From VAZQ01 sp963739385 (lineage in GTDB: Bacteria > Pseudomonadota > Alphaproteobacteria > Rhizobiales > Xanthobacteraceae): a stretch of DNA of 64,000 nt. A model generated the notes under the pieces. It was not told the DNA's origin, did not search any database, and worked only from the letters and a program-made list of their open reading frames with translations. Position 1 is the stretch's first letter. Every line of letters begins with the position of its first letter. Below are positions 27,336-36,519 of the stretch, in pieces. The position numbers and the translations under genes were made by a program. Location: NCBI GenBank assembly GCA_963739385.1, contig CAVUAI010000016.1, forward strand, positions 1 through 64,000, written 5' to 3'.

Positions 27336-28327
27336 CATTCGATCACCTCGTCGGCGCGGGCGAGCAGCGATGGCGGCACCTCGATGCCAAGGGCCTTCGC
27401 GGTCTTCAAGTTAATGATCAGCTCGAACTTGATCGGTGCTTGGACAGGAAGGTCCTCTGGCTTCGTGCCGCGTAGGATGCGATCAACGTATGAAACAGCC
27501 TGACGATGCGTATCCGCGGCATCGGTTCCGTACGAAACCAAGCCCCCATTGAGGGCGAAGTAGCGAAATGGGTAGACGGCCGGCAAACGGTGTTGGGCGA
27601 CACGCGCAATGATCAAATCCCGATAAACTAAGGTCGTCGAGTTTGGCAACACAAGCAGTCCGCTGTTGGACTGTTCGGCCAGTCTATCGATCGCGCGCTC
27701 TATCTCGTCAGCACCTTGAATCGGAGTGGCGGTCGGTTCCATCGCAAATGAGACAGCAGCAGACTCGATGGACCGCAGCAGCGAGCCCGCATAGGGCGCC
27801 GTCTTAGGATTATAGAGAACTGCAACGCGAACGAGTTTAGGTGAAATTTCTTTCAGGGTTTGGAGCCATTTGCTTCCCACCGTGAACTCAAAATTTGTGA
27901 TGCCGGTCACGTTGCCGCCCGGTCGCGCGAGGCTCACGACGAATCCCGCCGCGACTGGGTCAATGACTTGCACGAATACGATCGGAACTGTCGACGTTTC
28001 CGCTCGCAAAGCCGCCGCAACCGGAGTACTGGCCCCTAGGATCACGTCCGGTTTCAGGCTCACCAACTCCGCGGCCTGAGCCCGCGTCAGAGCAGCGTTT
28101 CCTGACGTCCAGCGATAATCGATCCGCACATTGGAACCGTCCGTCCAACCCAATTCTTTTAATCGCCCATTGACCGCCGAGACACGCAATTGCGCTTCCG
28201 GATCGTCACCGGCGAGTGGCTGGAGCATGCCGATGCGGCGCATACGTTCCGTCTGCTGCGCCCTTGCCGCGATCGGCCACGCGACCGCTGCTCCGCCGAG
28301 CAGTGTGATGAACTCGCGCCGTCTCAT
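27335..28327 (-). CDS. ABC transporter substrate-binding protein (PF04392 type)
   Basis: 330 residues, complete. MRRREFITLLGGAAVAWPIA ARAQQ is an export signal with an RR pair; the mature domain begins TERMRRIGMLQPLAGDD. Landmarks of the family: GWTDGSNVRIDYRW, RPGGNVTGITNFEFTVGSKW, LQTLKEISPKLVRVAVLYNP, VYPFRYFALNGGLVSYG and SYVDRILRGTKPEDLPVQAP. The end, LKTAKALGIEVPPSLLARAD, matches the array. It shares no operon with permease or ATPase genes. Its stop TCA on the plus strand is part of the IS110 core junction at 27335; the start overlaps the stop of the truncated copy upstream (ATGA). Confidence 0.92.
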   Translation of the reverse strand: MRRREFITLLGGAAVAWPIAARAQQTERMRRIGMLQPLAGDDPEAQLRVSAVNGRLKELGWTDGSNVRIDYRWTSGNAALTRAQAAELVSLKPDVILGASTPVAAALRAETSTVPIVFVQVIDPVAAGFVVSLARPGGNVTGITNFEFTVGSKWLQTLKEISPKLVRVAVLYNPKTAPYAGSLLRSIESAAVSFAMEPTATPIQGADEIERAIDRLAEQSNSGLLVLPNSTTLVYRDLIIARVAQHRLPAVYPFRYFALNGGLVSYGTDAADTHRQAVSYVDRILRGTKPEDLPVQAPIKFELIINLKTAKALGIEVPPSLLARADEVIE

Positions 28328-28900
28328 TCGATCACCTCTTCGGCAGCGACGAGCAGTTTGTCGGGAACGGTCAGCCCGAGCGCCTTCGCCGTCTTGAGAT
28401 TGATCACCAGTTCGTACTTGGTCGGCGCCTGCACCGGCAGGTCGGCCGGCTTCTCGCCTTTGAGAATGCGATCGACATAGCCGGCCGCGCGGCGGTACTG
28501 GTCGAGGACATCGGGTCCATAGGCGATTAGGCCGCCGGCGGCGACGAAGAAGCGTTCGAAGTAGATAGCGGGCAGTTTGTGGCGGGCAGCGAGACCGACG
28601 ATCAGTTCGCGATGAACCACCGCGAGTGGGTTTGCCGTTACGATCAGGCTGCCATTCGGGGAGCGTGCGAGCGCCGCGATCGCGCGCTCCATCTCCCCGG
28701 GGTCGCGCACGCCGACCGGGGTCAATTCAATCCCGATTGACGATGCCGCGCCCTGGAGCGCGCCGAATTGGCCGGTCCCCGAAGTGAGCATGGGATCCCG
28801 CAGGACCGCCGCACGCGACACGTGTGGCGCAATCTCTTTGAGTAGTTCCACCCATTTCGCGCTCATGACGAATTCAAACTGGCTAAAGCCCGTGGCGCTA
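28324..28900 (-). pseudogene. PF04392-type binding protein, N-terminus lost
   Basis: The C-terminal two thirds are intact: FEFVMSAKWVELLKEIAPHV, SLIVTANPLAVVHRELIVGL, ARHKLPAIYFERFFVAAGGL, and VINLKTAKALGLTVPDKLLV AAEEVIE. Upstream of about 28900 the frame runs into the reverse complement of another binding-protein tail, so the signal peptide and first lobe are missing. It overlaps the next gene by ATGA as in the array. Confidence 0.85.
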
Positions 28901-28904
28901 CCGA

Positions 28905-29002
28905 CGAAGTTCGAGCTGGTGATCAACCTCAAGACCGCTAAGGCGCTCGGCCTCGAAATCCCCGACAAGTTGCTCGCGCTGGCGGACGAGGTGATCGAAT
29001 GA
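28905..29002 (+). pseudogene. binding-protein gene tail fragment, inverted
   Basis: Plus-strand frame reads PTKFELVINLKTAKALGLEI then PDKLLALADEVIE and stops at 29000-29002, followed by GGCGGCGCGG of a lost next gene. It faces the truncated minus-strand gene at 28324-28900, making an inverted junction. The sequence GATCGAATGAGGCGGCGCGG here is a perfect copy of the IS110 target. Confidence 0.8.
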
Positions 29003-29059
29003 GGCGGCGCGGCGCAGCTTTGCGTGGAGGGTTTCTGAGCTGACAGGGGGAGATCGATA

Positions 29060-29221
29060 ATGGCAGATAGGGACATCATTATCGGCCGTGCGATCAATCT
29101 CACAGGAATGATTGGAGTGATCGCGGGAACGGTATTATTCGCTTCCGCGATTGTGATGCTCCTATTTCGACGTGGCTTTGGCTTTGATCTGTCGAGCGCG
29201 TTCGCTGGTTCTGGTAGCTAG
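29060..29221 (+). CDS. small single-pass membrane protein
   Basis: 53 residues: MADRDIIIGRAINLTGMIGV then IAGTVLFASAIVMLLFRRGF, one clear membrane helix with a positive Arg-Arg flank on the C-terminal side. GGGGGAG precedes the ATG at a good distance. Unrecognised. Confidence 0.45.
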   Translation: MADRDIIIGRAINLTGMIGVIAGTVLFASAIVMLLFRRGFGFDLSSAFAGSGS

Positions 29222-29234
29222 GGCGAAGTCGCGC

Positions 29235-29330
29235 AGCCGTGTCCGCTTTCGGGCAAACCGGGCATTGGAGCCGACATGGCCATAGGGCCGCTTTTGACCC
29301 GAAGCGGCGCAAAGCGATGTCCGCTCGTAT
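29235..29330. repeat. dispersed TGTCCGC/GCGGACA element, extended copy
   Basis: GTGTCCGCTTTCGGGCAAAC at one end and CGAAGCGGCGCAAAGCGATG TCCGC at the other, with GCCGACATGGCC in between. Longer than the other copies. Confidence 0.5.
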
Positions 29331-29613
29331 GTCGGTAATTGCGGGATAAGCTTGCTCACTGTGAGTTTTATCCTCTGATAGCTCGGCCGGTCGAGTTGGC
29401 ACCAGCCCCGGGACTTGCAAACAAGACGCGCGTTTCAACGACGAGGTGATAGGACTTGAAGGGCCGCACGCACTCGTGCGCTCGCTCGGAGTCCGTCCTC
29501 CGATACCACAACAAAAGACATGAAAGGTGTGCCGGGCGGCACAGGCTGCTTGTCCGGTTGGCGCTACAATCCGAGCGACAAACAACGCAACAACAACTCA
29601 AGGAGCGCCACAC
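29331..29613. other. intergenic region
   Basis: No gene seen. Confidence 0.35.
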
Positions 29614-29712
29614 ATGGCCCAGATCACAGGCAATTCAGGCGCGCCAACGCTGCCATCCAGTTTGCCACGCTGGCTACAGGGCTCGCGCCGGACTACCGCG
29701 ACTTCGTGGTGA
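29614..29712 (+). pseudogene. possible start of an RTX-like protein, truncated
   Basis: MAQITGNSGAPTLPSSLPRW resembles the first residues of haemolysin-type calcium-binding proteins (MA-ITG-SG--TL). It follows AAGGAG but ends after 32 residues. Very short, so tentative. Confidence 0.25.
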
Positions 29713-29924
29713 TTTGAGCGCGGCGTGCCAGGCCGTTTGCAACACGGATGCGCCCGCCGCCGCGGGCCGCCAATCCAAACTTCATCGATCTCCACTTCTC
29801 CACGCAGAGGGGGGACGTTGAACAGCTACGGCAACGGTCACGAGCGCTGCACTTTCTCGCCGTGATCGACCACTAGCCGCTTTCGAAACGCGGTAGGCAT
29901 CCCCTACTGGCGATGGAGGATGTG

Positions 29925-31516
29925 ATGGACATCTGCACGTTACTGTCGGCGACATCGCTGTTCTCCGCGCTCGAACCAGCGACTGTACAACGTCTTGCCG
30001 CTTGCTGCCGCATGGGAACGTATCCAGAGGGTGCCACGCTGTTTGTGGCGGGTGACGCAGGCGATGAGATGTTTGTCGTCGTCAGCGGGAGCGTCAAGGT
30101 ACTTGTCCCGTCGGAAGATGGTGACATCACGCTGGCCATATTCAGCCACGGCGACACGTTTGGGGAGCTGGCGCTCCTTGAAGTAGGCGGGCGACGGTCG
30201 GCAACAGCCGTCGCGGTCGAGCCGAGTGATCTGCTCGTCGTAGCTCGCCACGACTTCGACACTATCCTCCGTTCGTCGCCCGATTTCTTGTACAGGCAGC
30301 TTTGCAAAGTCGCGATGCGTCTAAGACAGACGACTCAACTTGTAACTCCGGAGGCCAGTATTGACGTCTACGATCGTACGAGTAGAGCCCACCAGGAGGC
30401 GCTCGGACATGACGTCACTCTCGTAGGGTATGGGCGCTACGGGAGACTTCACATTGGGCCGAAATATGCCACCAACAGCACGTTGTGGAATATGGCAGCT
30501 ATTGTGGACCCTCTTCTCACGAGGCCGCAGTATCGTGTCAGCCGGTTGGGATTGACCAGGCCAGACGTACCGATATTCGCCACGTTTGACGATTGGCGAC
30601 ATGAATACTTTAGCAAGCTGGACGATGCGGCGAAAGCGAAGCATGTGGTAGAAATCGCCTTGCGGCCGGATGTCGTGTACGATCAAACCGTACTGTATAT
30701 GCGCGCCGGCATAAAGAACGTGATCTTGCCCAAGCCAGTCACGGTAAACCACGAGCAGTTCGATCAATTGAGCGAGGAGGTTACGAAGCACGGTGTCAAG
30801 GCCGCGGTCGCCTCGCAATGGCACTATTCGGACCTGCCACGCCTCATCCGTCGCGAGATCAAGCGCATGGCCGGACAGCCCCATGTAAGGTTGGCTGATG
30901 TCAGATTGCAGCGAGTTCGAGCTGGAGTTCTCAAAAGAGAACGGAGCGGCTATCTCGGCAACTCCGCCGCTCTCGGAACTACCTCACGCCATCCAGCTGC
31001 TCGAGTTCGATCGGCCTGGTCGATCTTGCCCAGCACCAACCCGAAGTGAGCGGTAACGAGGTGTCTGTCGAGGCCGTGTATAGACCGACGAACATTACGG
31101 ATGGTATCCATGTTCGGGCGAGCCTGGACTGGACGCCCGATGAGTGGGTCAAAGTGCAGTATCCGCATTGGGATGTTCAGAATCGTTCCCTGAGAGTATA
31201 TCTTCATCAAGATCAGAGTGAACCATCGATGAGCGTGGACTTTTGGGTGAAGTTTGACCGAACTGGTCGATACGCCATTCGACCCGGTAACCTGATTCTT
31301 CCTGATGATCGCAATTCCGAATGGCGCGATAGGTTGCGCATGGACTTCGTGGACGATCAGTTGCTGACTATGCTTCGGAAGATCTATGCAGCGTTTGATC
31401 AGGACTTCAGTGAATTTCAAAGCGATGAGAGGGTGATGCCTCTCGATCGCTACGCGAATGTCGGCAAGCAGCTCATGGTGATCGAGAAGATATGGCAGGA
31501 TACTATCAGGCAGTAG
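29925..31516 (+). pseudogene. cyclic-nucleotide-binding domain fused to a Gfo/Idh/MocA-like oxidoreductase, two frameshifts
   Basis: Joined across shifts this is about 530 residues. Residues 1-140 are a cNMP-binding beta barrel: TYPEGATLFVAGDAGDEMFV, GDTFGELALLEVGGRRSATA and DLLVVARHDFDTIL. From about residue 160 a Rossmann fold begins with DVTLVGYGRYGRLHIGPKYA (GxGxxG), continues VPIFATFDDWRHEYFSKLDD and reaches ILPKPVTVNHEQFDQLSEEV, the place of the usual EKP motif, followed by ASQWHYSDLPRLIRREIKRM. The C-terminal half moves into a second frame (CSEFELEFSKENGAAISA) near 30900 and a third (SGNEVSVEAVYRPTNITDGI) near 31010. ATG 29925 follows GGAGG. A ligand-gated dehydrogenase is the obvious idea, but it is an inference. 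Confidence 0.65.
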
Positions 31517-31692
31517 GGTCAGGGTGGTGTTTCGCGAGAGCCGAGTGGTGGATGAGGTCTGGGCCGGGGTCGCTCCGCGGGCGCTGGCAGGTGAGGCGCT
31601 CCTGATCGTGCTCGACAACTTCGAGCACGATGTCGTGGTGGCGTCCCACGCAGCAATCCGTCATGGCAGGGTCCCGGCGAAATACTCGCCTA

Positions 31693-32017
31693 TGACATTC
31701 ACCCGTCACGGCGGCTCCTGCCCGGATGATCTGTCGCCCCGCTGTGTCCATCGCGTCAATACTGTAGCGTGTCTCAATGCGCGTAATACAATGACCCCGA
31801 CGAAAAATGAAAGCAGTGCGATCAGCACCCATCCTAGCAGGGTCAACGCCAAGGATAAGCGATCCATACGGTTTGATGCTTTCCTTGCTGGTCGGAAGGA
31901 CCAGATCGGCGGAAGGAATGAGCCAAACGGTACTGCTAACAAGGCTTGGGAGGTGGTTAGCTAGTATTCCGAGCGGAAATTTTTGGATGGAAATTGGGCG
32001 ACGGTAATCCCTTCCTC
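31693..32017 (-). pseudogene. phage terminase large-subunit fragment, copy 1
   Basis: Minus strand reads WLIPSADLVLPTSKESIKPY then GSLILGVDPARMGADRTAFI FRRGHCITRIETRYSIDAMD, the start of the terminase nuclease (RNase H-like) domain with the Asp in GVDPA. Both ends are missing. A second copy lies at 51941-52250. A 78-codon membrane-like frame (31706-31942) is a shadow of this reading. Confidence 0.6.
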
Positions 32018-32061
32018 TTACTCGAGCACCTCGTCGGCGCGGGCGAGCAGCGATGGCGGCA
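31693..32061. repeat. about 365-bp direct repeat, copy 1 (terminase fragment plus binding-protein tail)
   Basis: Begins TGACATTCACCCGTCACGGC and ends GAGCAGCGATGGCGGCA. It matches 51941-52305 with a few substitutions and small indels, in the same orientation about 20.2 kb away. The right end (32018-32061) is, on the minus strand, PPSLLARADEVLE plus a stop, a binding-protein tail. Confidence 0.85.
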
Positions 32062-32351
32062 CAGGCCGAGCATCCAGGCCAAGCGCTTGACACGGCGCCC
32101 TACGGTTTCGGTGAGACGCGAGTCGCTACGCTAGCCTTGCTGACCTTTACTGCGCTTTCGGGATGGTGTTCCTGCGGGGTTGTTATCACCAAATTCTCGG
32201 CCCACGCCGTCACCTTCCGAAGTTCGCCAACGGTCGTGGCAGACACTCCGATGTCTGGGTCCGCCTCGACCCGCATCTTAGCTGGCAAGACCCCAAGAGC
32301 TATGTGCAGCGCGGGAATGCTTTTGGGCTTGTATCGCATCAGGGCTCCCTC
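32062..32351. other. no supported gene
   Basis: A 79-codon minus-strand frame (32100-32339, MRYKPKSIPALHIALGVLPA) is possible but has no recognisable family or clear ribosome-binding site. Confidence 0.3.
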
Positions 32352-32427
32352 ACCATTCGTTCAGGACTTCTGCGCGGCGCGCTGGGATCGGCCCGCCCAG
32401 CACCGCGATGAACTCGCGTCGTCTCAC
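32352..32427 (-). pseudogene. binding-protein gene head fragment
   Basis: GTG overlapping the upstream stop opens RRREFIAVLGGPIPARRAEV and the frame ends after 25 residues. This is the normal start of the next array gene, with its body deleted. Confidence 0.6.
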
Positions 32428-33413
32428 TCGATCACCTGGTCGGCGCGGCCGAGGAGCGAAAGGGGAAAGGTGATGCCGAGGCTCTTGGCTGCCTTGAGGT
32501 TGAGAAAAAGCTCAACCTTCGTCACCTGTTGCACCGGCAGATCAGCCGCCTTCTCGCCCTTGAGGATGCGTCCGGTCTGGATACCAGCTTGGCGGTGGGA
32601 CTCCACAAAACTGCCGGCATAGCTCATTAGTCCGCCGGCGATAGCGAAGTCACGGGACTGATGGATGGCGGGCAACGCGTGGCGGACGGTTAGGGCGGCA
32701 AGTTGCTCACTGTGGGTGGCAAAGAAGGTGTCCGAAGAGACGACGAGCCCGCCTGGGCGAAGTTCGCTCAACCTTGCAGACACCGCATCGAAGTCTCGTT
32801 CGCTACTGGCGTGGAGCACATGGAGCCGCACTCCCAGCGCGCTTGCCGCAGCCTGCAAGTTTCTTAATTGTGAATCGGCAGTAGGACTGGTGGGATTGAG
32901 GAGAACGGTGATCACAGCAGCCGCGGGCACCGCCTCGTGCAAGATTTCCAGCCGTTTTGGGGTTACTTGCACGTTCAAGCTCGTCACGCCTGTGATGTTA
33001 CCCCCGGGCCGATTTATCGTTTGAACCAATCCCGTCGCGATGGGATCGGCGCCCATCTCGAACACAATGGGTATCGTTGTGGTCACCGATTTTGCCGCCA
33101 GTGCTGCAGGGGCTCCTCCCGGCGCAACGATCACCGCTACCCGATGGCTGACCAACTCCGCCGCTAACACAGGAAGCCTGTTGTGTTGGCCTCCCGCCCA
33201 GCGAAACTCGATTGCGACGTTCCGACCTTCAACGTATCCGCTTTCGCCGAGACCTTGGCGGAACGCTGTTACACGGCTGGCGAACGCGGCAGGCGATTCG
33301 GCTCCCAGATATCCGATCACCGGCATCACCGCCTGCTGCGCGGTCGCGCCAAGCGGCCACGCAGCCGAGCCGCCAAGAAGGGTGATGAACTGTCGCCGCC
33401 TCATGTCGAGCAT
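32424..33413 (-). CDS. ABC transporter substrate-binding protein (PF04392 type)
   Basis: 329 residues, complete. MLDMRRRQFITLLGGSAAWP LGATAQQ is the export signal; the mature part starts AVMPVIGYLGAESPAAFASR. Landmarks: YVEGRNVAIEFRWAGGQHNR, RPGGNITGVTSLNVQVTPKR, VITVLLNPTSPTADSQLRNL, PAIHQSRDFAIAGGLMSYAG and GRILKGEKAADLPVQQVTKV. It belongs to a different branch (MPVIGYL/HVLHASSERDFDAV) from the MRRIG branch, together with the gene at 45075. ATG 33404 is an alternative start. A TATGAT followed by GGAGG precedes it on the minus strand. Confidence 0.92.
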   Translation of the reverse strand: MLDMRRRQFITLLGGSAAWPLGATAQQAVMPVIGYLGAESPAAFASRVTAFRQGLGESGYVEGRNVAIEFRWAGGQHNRLPVLAAELVSHRVAVIVAPGGAPAALAAKSVTTTIPIVFEMGADPIATGLVQTINRPGGNITGVTSLNVQVTPKRLEILHEAVPAAAVITVLLNPTSPTADSQLRNLQAAASALGVRLHVLHASSERDFDAVSARLSELRPGGLVVSSDTFFATHSEQLAALTVRHALPAIHQSRDFAIAGGLMSYAGSFVESHRQAGIQTGRILKGEKAADLPVQQVTKVELFLNLKAAKSLGITFPLSLLGRADQVIE

Positions 33414-33959
33414 GGGACTTCCTCCGTCCCGCCGGTTCTGCGGCCGCCTCCATCATACCAGCAATCAACCGCCGCGCGCAGGCGGTTTGCCGCACGGCGC
33501 TCCGACTGGAAGAACAGCCAGCAGCACGGGGCGCTTGCCTCTCCGAGTCGAGGTCCGTTGTGGGGACCCCACAGGAGACATCCCGGCGGAGGCAAGAAGC
33601 AGTTGGTAGTCCGTTCGAACGATGCAGTCTGCCCGAATGCCGGCCATTATCACCGGGTGCGCGCGATCGTATCTCGCTCTATGATTGGGACGGGTAAAGA
33701 CTTTGTGCGCACTCAACAAAAAAGAGGAACGCGATGAACCTCAACCTGACTTTGTTCATAGCAGGCTTGCCCGCCTGCGCGTGTTTGTCGGGAAGCCGAC
33801 GCCCCTAGAACCTAAAAGAAGTAATAACCAGCGAACCCACCGCCGACGGGGTCATCCCGTCACTCCAAATTCCCCACCCTTTTGCTCGGGTGACACGTTC
33901 GCAAAGTCGACAGCCTCTTCCGCTGTGGCGAATTTGACGCTCTGTGCGCGCGCGATCTG
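33414..33959. other. intergenic region with binding-protein leader
   Basis: 33414-33500 holds a diverged leader of the minus-strand gene (TTGCTGGTATGATGGAGGCG). At 33734 a 24-codon frame (MNLNLTLFIAGLPACACLSG) follows GAGGAAC; it could be a leader peptide or chance. Confidence 0.35.
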
Positions 33960-34321
33960 CCCTTCGCTATCGGCCGCAGTAATTTTACTTTCGTTTTCAA
34001 CGACGGGTTTCTCCCACGGGGACTGGCCGGAAGGGGCGCATAAGGAGTGGTTTCAAAATCTCCAGCGGCCGGACAATGCTCAACCCCCTGAGCCGCAGCT
34101 CGATCCTAAATCGCTGTTCTGCTGTGGCGCAGCGGACGTGGTGAAGACGAAGTTTAAGGTCGAGCCGGCCGGCGGGCGCTACCCGACGATGTGTGGTACG
34201 GATGGTTGAACGACACCTGGACCAAGGTTCCGCCTGAGAAGATCGTCAAAGAGCTTTCGAGCGCGCCGAAGCCCGCGCCCGCGGCAGCCGGCCCCGCATC
34301 GAGGACAACGACTTCCTTTGA
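33960..34321 (+). pseudogene. secreted hypothetical protein, frameshifted
   Basis: One frame gives PSLSAAVILLSFSTTGFSHG then DWPEGAHKEWFQNLQRPDNA and LDPKSLFCCGAADVVKTKFK VEPAGGRYP; the next continues VWYGWLNDTWTKVPPEKIVK. Together they resemble an exported Bradyrhizobium family with HDW-x-x-LK-P-----CC and W---P--K motifs, whose function is unknown. The break is near 34186. The true start is unclear. Confidence 0.45.
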
Positions 34322-34402
34322 AAGCTGCGGCCGCCGAGAGCGAGCCCGGAACGGAGCGAGGCCGTAGCGCACATGCAAGGGCAGGGCGGCCCCGCCAACA
34401 CC

Positions 34403-34540
34403 ACCTCGATTTAGAACAATTCAGGTCTGCCCCAAGGACGGCTGACCCTCCCACCGGCAAGGTTCTGATGCGTCAAACCGCCTGCGTTCGGCGGTCCCTA
34501 GCTGGTATGATCGGCGGCGGCATTCTGGGAGGGAGCTCCC
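34403..34540 (+). repeat. binding-protein leader repeat, copy 2
   Basis: CTCGATTTAGAACAATTCAG, then CCCAAGGACGGCTGACCCTC, then GATGCGTCAAACCGCC and CTAGCTGGTATGATCGGCGG, ending at the ribosome-binding site GGGAGG of the first array gene. Probably the array promoter region. Confidence 0.8.
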
Positions 34541-35539
34541 ATGCCCGGCATGAGGCGGCGGGACTTTGTAACGCTTCTCGGCGGCGCGGCAGCCTCGTGG
34601 CCGCTCGCGGCGCGGGCGCAGCAGCCCGAGCGAGTCCGCAGGATCAGCGTGCTGATGGACGGAGATGAAAGCGATGCGACGCTGCAGGCTTTCATTATCG
34701 CGTTGGGGGCGGGACTTCAAAAGTTGGGCTGGATCGAAGGACAGAATGTCCGAATCGAAAGCCGTTGGGCTGCCGGCGATTTCAGCAGGATACGGAAGTA
34801 TGCAGCCGAATTTATAGCTGTGCCTGCCGACGTGGTCCTCACCGGTAATACACCGGTTGTGCAGGAACTGCAGCGGCAGACGCAGACAATTCCCATTGTG
34901 TTCGTGGCGCTTGGTGACCCTGTCGCTACGGGCGTCGTAGCTAGTCTCGCTCGCCCCGGCGGAAACGCCACCGGCTTCATGAACCCCCAACCTTCGATAA
35001 GCGGCAAATGGCTGGAACTTCTCAAGGAGATCGCGCCGCTCGTCAATCGAGTGACCGTGCTGGTGAATGCCGGGAACATTGCCAATGCCAGTCGCTTACG
35101 CGCGATTCAGCAATCAGCGCCATCGTTGGGCGTTGAGGTCTCGTCGATCGATATACGCGATGCTGGCGACATCGAGCGCGCGCTCGAGAGCGTTGCTCGT
35201 GAGCCGAATGGCGGCCTCATCGTGACGCCGGGTGCTCCCATCAGCGACCACCGCAAGGTGATCTTTGCATTAGCCAATACCAATCGGTTGCCTGCTGTTT
35301 ATCCCTATCGATATTACGCGGCAGAGGGTGGCCTCATGTCCTACGGGTCTGAGCCTCTCGACATGTGGCAGCGTGCGGCGTCGTATGTTGATCGCATCCT
35401 CAGGGGCGAGAAGCCCGCCGACCTGCCCGTTCAGGAGCCAACCGTTTACAGTTTGGTTGTCAATCTGACGACCGCTAAAGCTCTCGGGATAGAAATCCCG
35501 CCAACGCTACTTGCCCGCGCCGACGAGGTGATCGAATGA
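34541..35539 (+). CDS. ABC substrate-binding protein, array gene A
   Basis: 332 residues of the PF04392 type. MPGMRRRDFVTLLGGAAASW PLAARAQQ is the export signal; the mature part starts PERVRRISVLMDGDESDATL. Landmarks: GWIEGQNVRIESRWAAGDFS, RPGGNATGFMNPQPSISGKW, LLKEIAPLVNRVTVLVNAGN, LPAVYPYRYYAAEGGLMSYG and SYVDRILRGEKPADLPVQEP. It is the first gene of a head-to-tail array, directly behind the leader repeat and GGGAGG. The stop overlaps the next start in ATGA, implying translational coupling. No permease or ATPase is linked. Confidence 0.93.
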   Translation: MPGMRRRDFVTLLGGAAASWPLAARAQQPERVRRISVLMDGDESDATLQAFIIALGAGLQKLGWIEGQNVRIESRWAAGDFSRIRKYAAEFIAVPADVVLTGNTPVVQELQRQTQTIPIVFVALGDPVATGVVASLARPGGNATGFMNPQPSISGKWLELLKEIAPLVNRVTVLVNAGNIANASRLRAIQQSAPSLGVEVSSIDIRDAGDIERALESVAREPNGGLIVTPGAPISDHRKVIFALANTNRLPAVYPYRYYAAEGGLMSYGSEPLDMWQRAASYVDRILRGEKPADLPVQEPTVYSLVVNLTTAKALGIEIPPTLLARADEVIE

Positions 35540-36519
35540 GGCGGCGGGAGTTCATCGCCTTGCTCGGCGGCGCGGCCGCGTGGCCGATCGCGGCACGCGC
35601 GGAGCAGTCGCAGCAGATGAGGCGGATCGGCGTACTTATGTCATATCTCGAGAGCGACGGTGAAGCGCAAGAACAGACAAAAGCTTTCAGCCAATCACTT
35701 AAGGAATTTGGCTGGACCGATGGTGTAAATATTAGATTGGATTATCGTTGGCCGGGCTCAGACGCGGATCGACTGCGGGCCGATGCGCTGGAATTGGTGC
35801 GTTTGGCGCCAGATGTACTCTTGGCCGGCGCAACGCCAGCTGTGATAGCGCTCAAGGAGACCCGCTCTATTCCAATTGTATTTGCGAACGTTGCTGACCC
35901 CGTTGGCCAACGCTTCGTTGCGACCTTGGCGCAGCCGGGCGCCAACATAAGTGGATTTGGCGCCTTCGAATTTTCGATAGCCGGGAAATGGGTGGAGGCA
36001 ATTAAAGAGATTGTTCCGTCCGCGACACAGATTGCGGTGATTTTCAATCCAGAAACTGCCCCATTTTACGGATTGTTCTTGCCTTTCATTGAAACCGCGG
36101 CTCGCCGTGCTGGAATTAAGACCAACGTCACGCCGATACATGATCCCGCCGATATTGCAGGTACGATTGATAAGCTGGCTAAAGAATTTAACGGCCTAAT
36201 TGTCCTCCCCGGCGCTCGGTTTACCGCCACCAGAAGGGTAATTATTACAACCGCCGCGCAGCTACGCCTGCCAGCCATTTACCCGTATAGCTACTATGCG
36301 AGAAGTGGTGGGCTTATATCCTACGGGTTCGACGCCAGTGACATGTACCGGCGCGCGGCCTCGTACGTAGATCGAATCCTCAGGGGCGCCAAACCGGCCG
36401 ACCTACCGGTCCAGCAACCAACGAAATACGAGCTGGTCATCAACCTTAAGACCGCCAAGGCGCTCGGCATCGATGCGCCGCCATCGCTGCTGGCCCGCGC
36501 CGACGAGGTGATCGAATGA
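35536..36519 (+). CDS. ABC substrate-binding protein, array gene B
   Basis: 327 residues. MRRREFIALLGGAAAWPIAA RAEQSQQ, then MRRIGVLMSYLESDGEAQEQ. Landmarks: GWTDGVNIRLDYRWPGSDAD, RFVATLAQPGANISGFGAFE, IKEIVPSATQIAVIFNPETA, YPYSYYARSGGLISYGFDAS. The middle is AT-richer in codon use than the gene ends, while both ends are nearly identical in DNA to other array genes. ATGA overlaps on both sides; the 5' junction GATCGAATGAGGCGGC is a perfect IS110 target still unoccupied. Confidence 0.93.
   Translation: MRRREFIALLGGAAAWPIAARAEQSQQMRRIGVLMSYLESDGEAQEQTKAFSQSLKEFGWTDGVNIRLDYRWPGSDADRLRADALELVRLAPDVLLAGATPAVIALKETRSIPIVFANVADPVGQRFVATLAQPGANISGFGAFEFSIAGKWVEAIKEIVPSATQIAVIFNPETAPFYGLFLPFIETAARRAGIKTNVTPIHDPADIAGTIDKLAKEFNGLIVLPGARFTATRRVIITTAAQLRLPAIYPYSYYARSGGLISYGFDASDMYRRAASYVDRILRGAKPADLPVQQPTKYELVINLKTAKALGIDAPPSLLARADEVIE

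Noticed and set aside
31706..31942. Small membrane protein in the duplicated 365-bp unit
   Set aside because: The other frame gives a terminase motif (GVDPARMGADRTAFI) in both copies; the hydrophobic reading is less likely to be the coding one and copy 2 disrupts its start.
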